This document shows, piece after piece, positions 13,872-15,451 of a stretch of 15,451 bases of DNA. Position 1 is the stretch's first letter, and each line of letters begins with the position of its first letter. The notes under the pieces were generated by a model that saw only the letters and a list, made by a program, of their open reading frames with translations, did not search any database and was not told where the DNA came from. The DNA comes from Cymbomonas tetramitiformis (Eukaryota; Chlorophyta; Pyramimonadophyceae; Pyramimonadales; Pyramimonadaceae). The position numbers and the translations under genes are program-made. The stretch lies in NCBI GenBank assembly GCA_001247695.2, contig LGRX02029297.1, forward strand, positions 1-15,451, given 5' to 3'.

Positions 13872-15451
13872 GCACTTCAAGAATTGAAGGATGCTCTCTG
13901 TTCTGGGAGGTGTCTGAGGCCTATCGACTATGATAGACCCCTCATATTGTACACCGATTGGAGCACCTATGGCATTGGCGCAGTGCTGGGCCAGAAGGAC
14001 GATGATGGGAAGGAGTACATTTGTATGGCAATCAGCCGATCTCTGAGTAAAACGGAGAGACAGTACGCCAGTTTCAAGGGGGAGATGCTCGCAGTGGTAT
14101 GGGCAGTGCGCACGCTGAGGCAGTACTTGCATGGAGTCCACTTCACTTTGGTGACCGACCACTCACCGCTCACCACCCTGATGGAGAAGGCCGATCTCCA
14201 AGGGCAACACCTACGCTGGGCAATCAGTTTGCAGGAGTTCGACTTTACTGTGAAGTATCGTCCAGGTGCCAAGAACAGCAACGCTGACGTGCCGTCTCGC
14301 TACCCACTGCCGTCCACGACAGATGAGACTGGAGCGAGGCATGAGAGGGAGAAGGTGACTGCGTTACACGCAGGCGTGGGGGAAGTTCACACGAAGGACT
14401 TCTGTGACCACTTGTGCTTTATGTTGGCTGGGGATGCTTTCCCAGGGGAAGAGGCCACGCCAGAGGTGCAAGTTGCCAACTACTGCAGGATGGCTGCCAT
14501 GGAGCAACTGGGCACGGGACCAGTGCATCGTTTGTTCGACTTGCACCACCGCGAGGAATTAGAATGCAATCATGGGGACATGTTCGACACCGACTTGCCT
14601 GAGCTGGTGACCGACTCTGGAAGGCTAGCCAGAGCAGCTTGGAAGGCGTTGAGCTTGGTCAGGCCTACGCGAGGCACGCACGGAGAGGGAAGCCCTGCTG
14701 TGTACAGCAATGAGTACTTTGACGGCGAGCGCATCTTGAAGCCTGAGAAGGTGGACACCAGGGTGCTGGGCAGGCGGTTCTTCTCGCAAGCTCGGGAGGA
14801 AGGCGTGGTGTGCTACGAGCCATGTGGAGGCCTCTGTGCTGGGCTAGAGATGTTGCTCCGCAGTGGGATGAAGGTGGATCGCTACCTGTATCAGGACATA
14901 TCCCCGAGCAGTCGAACAGTTGCCAGGGCCAGGTGCACGGCATTGCTAAGACGATATCCTGACCTCATTTCGCCCCGTGCAATAGAGTTTGGGGCTCTAC
15001 CCCAAGATCTGCGCGAGACCACCAGTGCCGACTTTATACGAGCAGGAGCTCTTCAAGGACGCCAGTGGGTCATGGTATGTGGGTTCCCATGCCAGGATCT
15101 TTCCCCTGCTGGAACACTCACAGGCCTGGATGGCAGGCACAGCAAATTATTTTATGAAGTGGTCAGGCTTCTGTCCACACTCCAGCAGCTGCAGCAACAG
15201 AGGCCTCCAGGTTATATCCTGGAAAACGTTTCTCCGTTGTCACACAGACCTGGAACCAAGATCAGGGAGGAGGTGTTCCCGTACATCGCCAGCGTCATTG
15301 GTCGACCAGTGTCCTTTGATGCAGCACAAGCAGGCGCTTACGCACACCGATTGCGAGCGTATTGGAGCAACTTGTTCCAGAGCCACCAGTTTCGCTCCGT
15401 CATGAGCAAAGTGGTGAGACCAGAAGGACGAATTGTATCGTCAATCATATG
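13872..15451 (+). CDS. Element B RNase H and DNMT3-like C5-cytosine methyltransferase (continues beyond window)
   Basis: Reading on after the TGA, the same frame has no stop for 526 codons to the window end. RNase H spans about 13940-14305 with TDWS (D codon 13956), E in KGEMLAVVWA, TDHSPLT (D codon 14157) and NADVPSRYP, so all four acidic residues are present. A linker of about 170 codons without a recognised fold follows. The C5 methyltransferase then begins: motif I region YEPCGGLCAGLEMLL from 14814, motif IV VCGFPCQDLSPAG with Cys codon 15090-15092, GLDGRHSKLFYEVVRLL, motif VI ILENV with Glu codon 15222, and AHRLRAYWSNLF near 15346-15381. If the upstream TGA is real, expression would need readthrough or an internal start; the first in-frame ATG is near 14025. 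Confidence 0.85.
14805..15451 (+). other. C5-cytosine DNA methyltransferase domain 2 (element B), DNMT3-like, 3' incomplete
   Basis: Motifs run in the canonical order I, IV, VI, VIII and are not permuted as in plant DRM enzymes. FPCQDLS, GLDGRHSKLF and AHRLRAYWSNLF resemble the DNMT3 family, in which PCNDLS, a GR.LFFE segment and an AHRARYFWGN-like segment occupy the same places. Motif I is unusual: CGGLCAGLE stands where FxGxxTG is expected, so S-adenosylmethionine binding may differ. Motifs IX and X would lie beyond the window. It occupies the place after RNase H where integrase normally starts, the same location as the Dam-like module in element A. Confidence 0.8.

Larger units (their letters stand above)
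12691..15451 (+). mobile_element. Element B: second Ty3/Gypsy-like retrotransposon pol with a C5-cytosine methyltransferase (3' end outside window)
   Basis: RT (YVDD at 13482-13493) and RNase H (TDWS at 13953) are followed by a DNMT3-like C5 methyltransferase. The RT and RNase H sequences differ strongly from element A, so this is another lineage and not a second copy. Array-type 21-bp repeats are absent. No integrase, chromodomain or LTR is visible; integrase would be expected downstream of 15451. The pol is broken by one apparent base loss and one stop codon. Confidence 0.8.

Noticed and set aside
14989..15405. Plus-strand ORF of 138 codons over the second methyltransferase
   Set aside because: It is in a different frame from the clear PCQ/ENV methyltransferase reading, which is open across the same bases.

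Overview
The window is eukaryotic, GC-rich and made largely of LTR retrotransposons. Nothing looks like a bacterial operon. The mix of a Ty3/Gypsy chromovirus, retroelement-borne DNA methyltransferases and 21-bp coding repeats fits a large-genome alga. A green alga (prasinophyte or charophyte) is my best guess and a dinoflagellate is an alternative; I cannot fix the species from sequence alone.

Element A (1 to about 10363, plus strand, 5' end outside the window) is a Ty3/Gypsy chromovirus. Reading in order, it has: a basic gag-like region; a 39-unit 21-bp repeat array; a 30-bp Thr/Ser/Asp-rich array; aspartic protease; reverse transcriptase; RNase H; a second 39-unit 21-bp array; a Dam-like (N6-adenine) methyltransferase module with an NPPY motif; integrase (zinc finger, DDE core, GPY/F-like module); a chromodomain; and a compact C5-cytosine methyltransferase with PPC and ENP motifs. 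The coding sequence is broken by two apparent single-base losses, near 3934 and 7107. A polypurine tract (9106-9118) is followed by a candidate 3' LTR (9120-10363, TGTACC...GGTACA). This LTR carries a third 21-bp array of 31 units with the same GCATGCAAC core in the opposite orientation, then an AT-rich stretch with TATA-like and AATAAA signals.

From 10364 to about 12690 there is a hypothetical open frame (10490-11674) and then a GC-rich open frame with several hydrophobic segments. I recognise neither.

Element B (about 12690 to beyond 15451, plus strand) is a second, clearly different Ty3/Gypsy-like pol. It has RT with YVDD, an apparent one-base loss near 13166, an in-frame TGA at 13869, RNase H, and then a C5-cytosine methyltransferase of DNMT3-like motif order (PCQ, ENV). 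That frame is open from 13872 to the window end, 526 codons. Its integrase, if present, lies outside.

The main result is that two unrelated retroelements side by side each carry DNA methyltransferase domains. Element A carries two chemically different ones, plus a chromodomain and about 109 copies of a GCATGC-centred repeat spaced 21 bp apart (two helical turns). Acquisition of C5 methyltransferases by algal and dinoflagellate retrotransposons has been described before, and Dam-like domains are known from DIRS elements. The combination of both with the phased arrays is what I would follow up.
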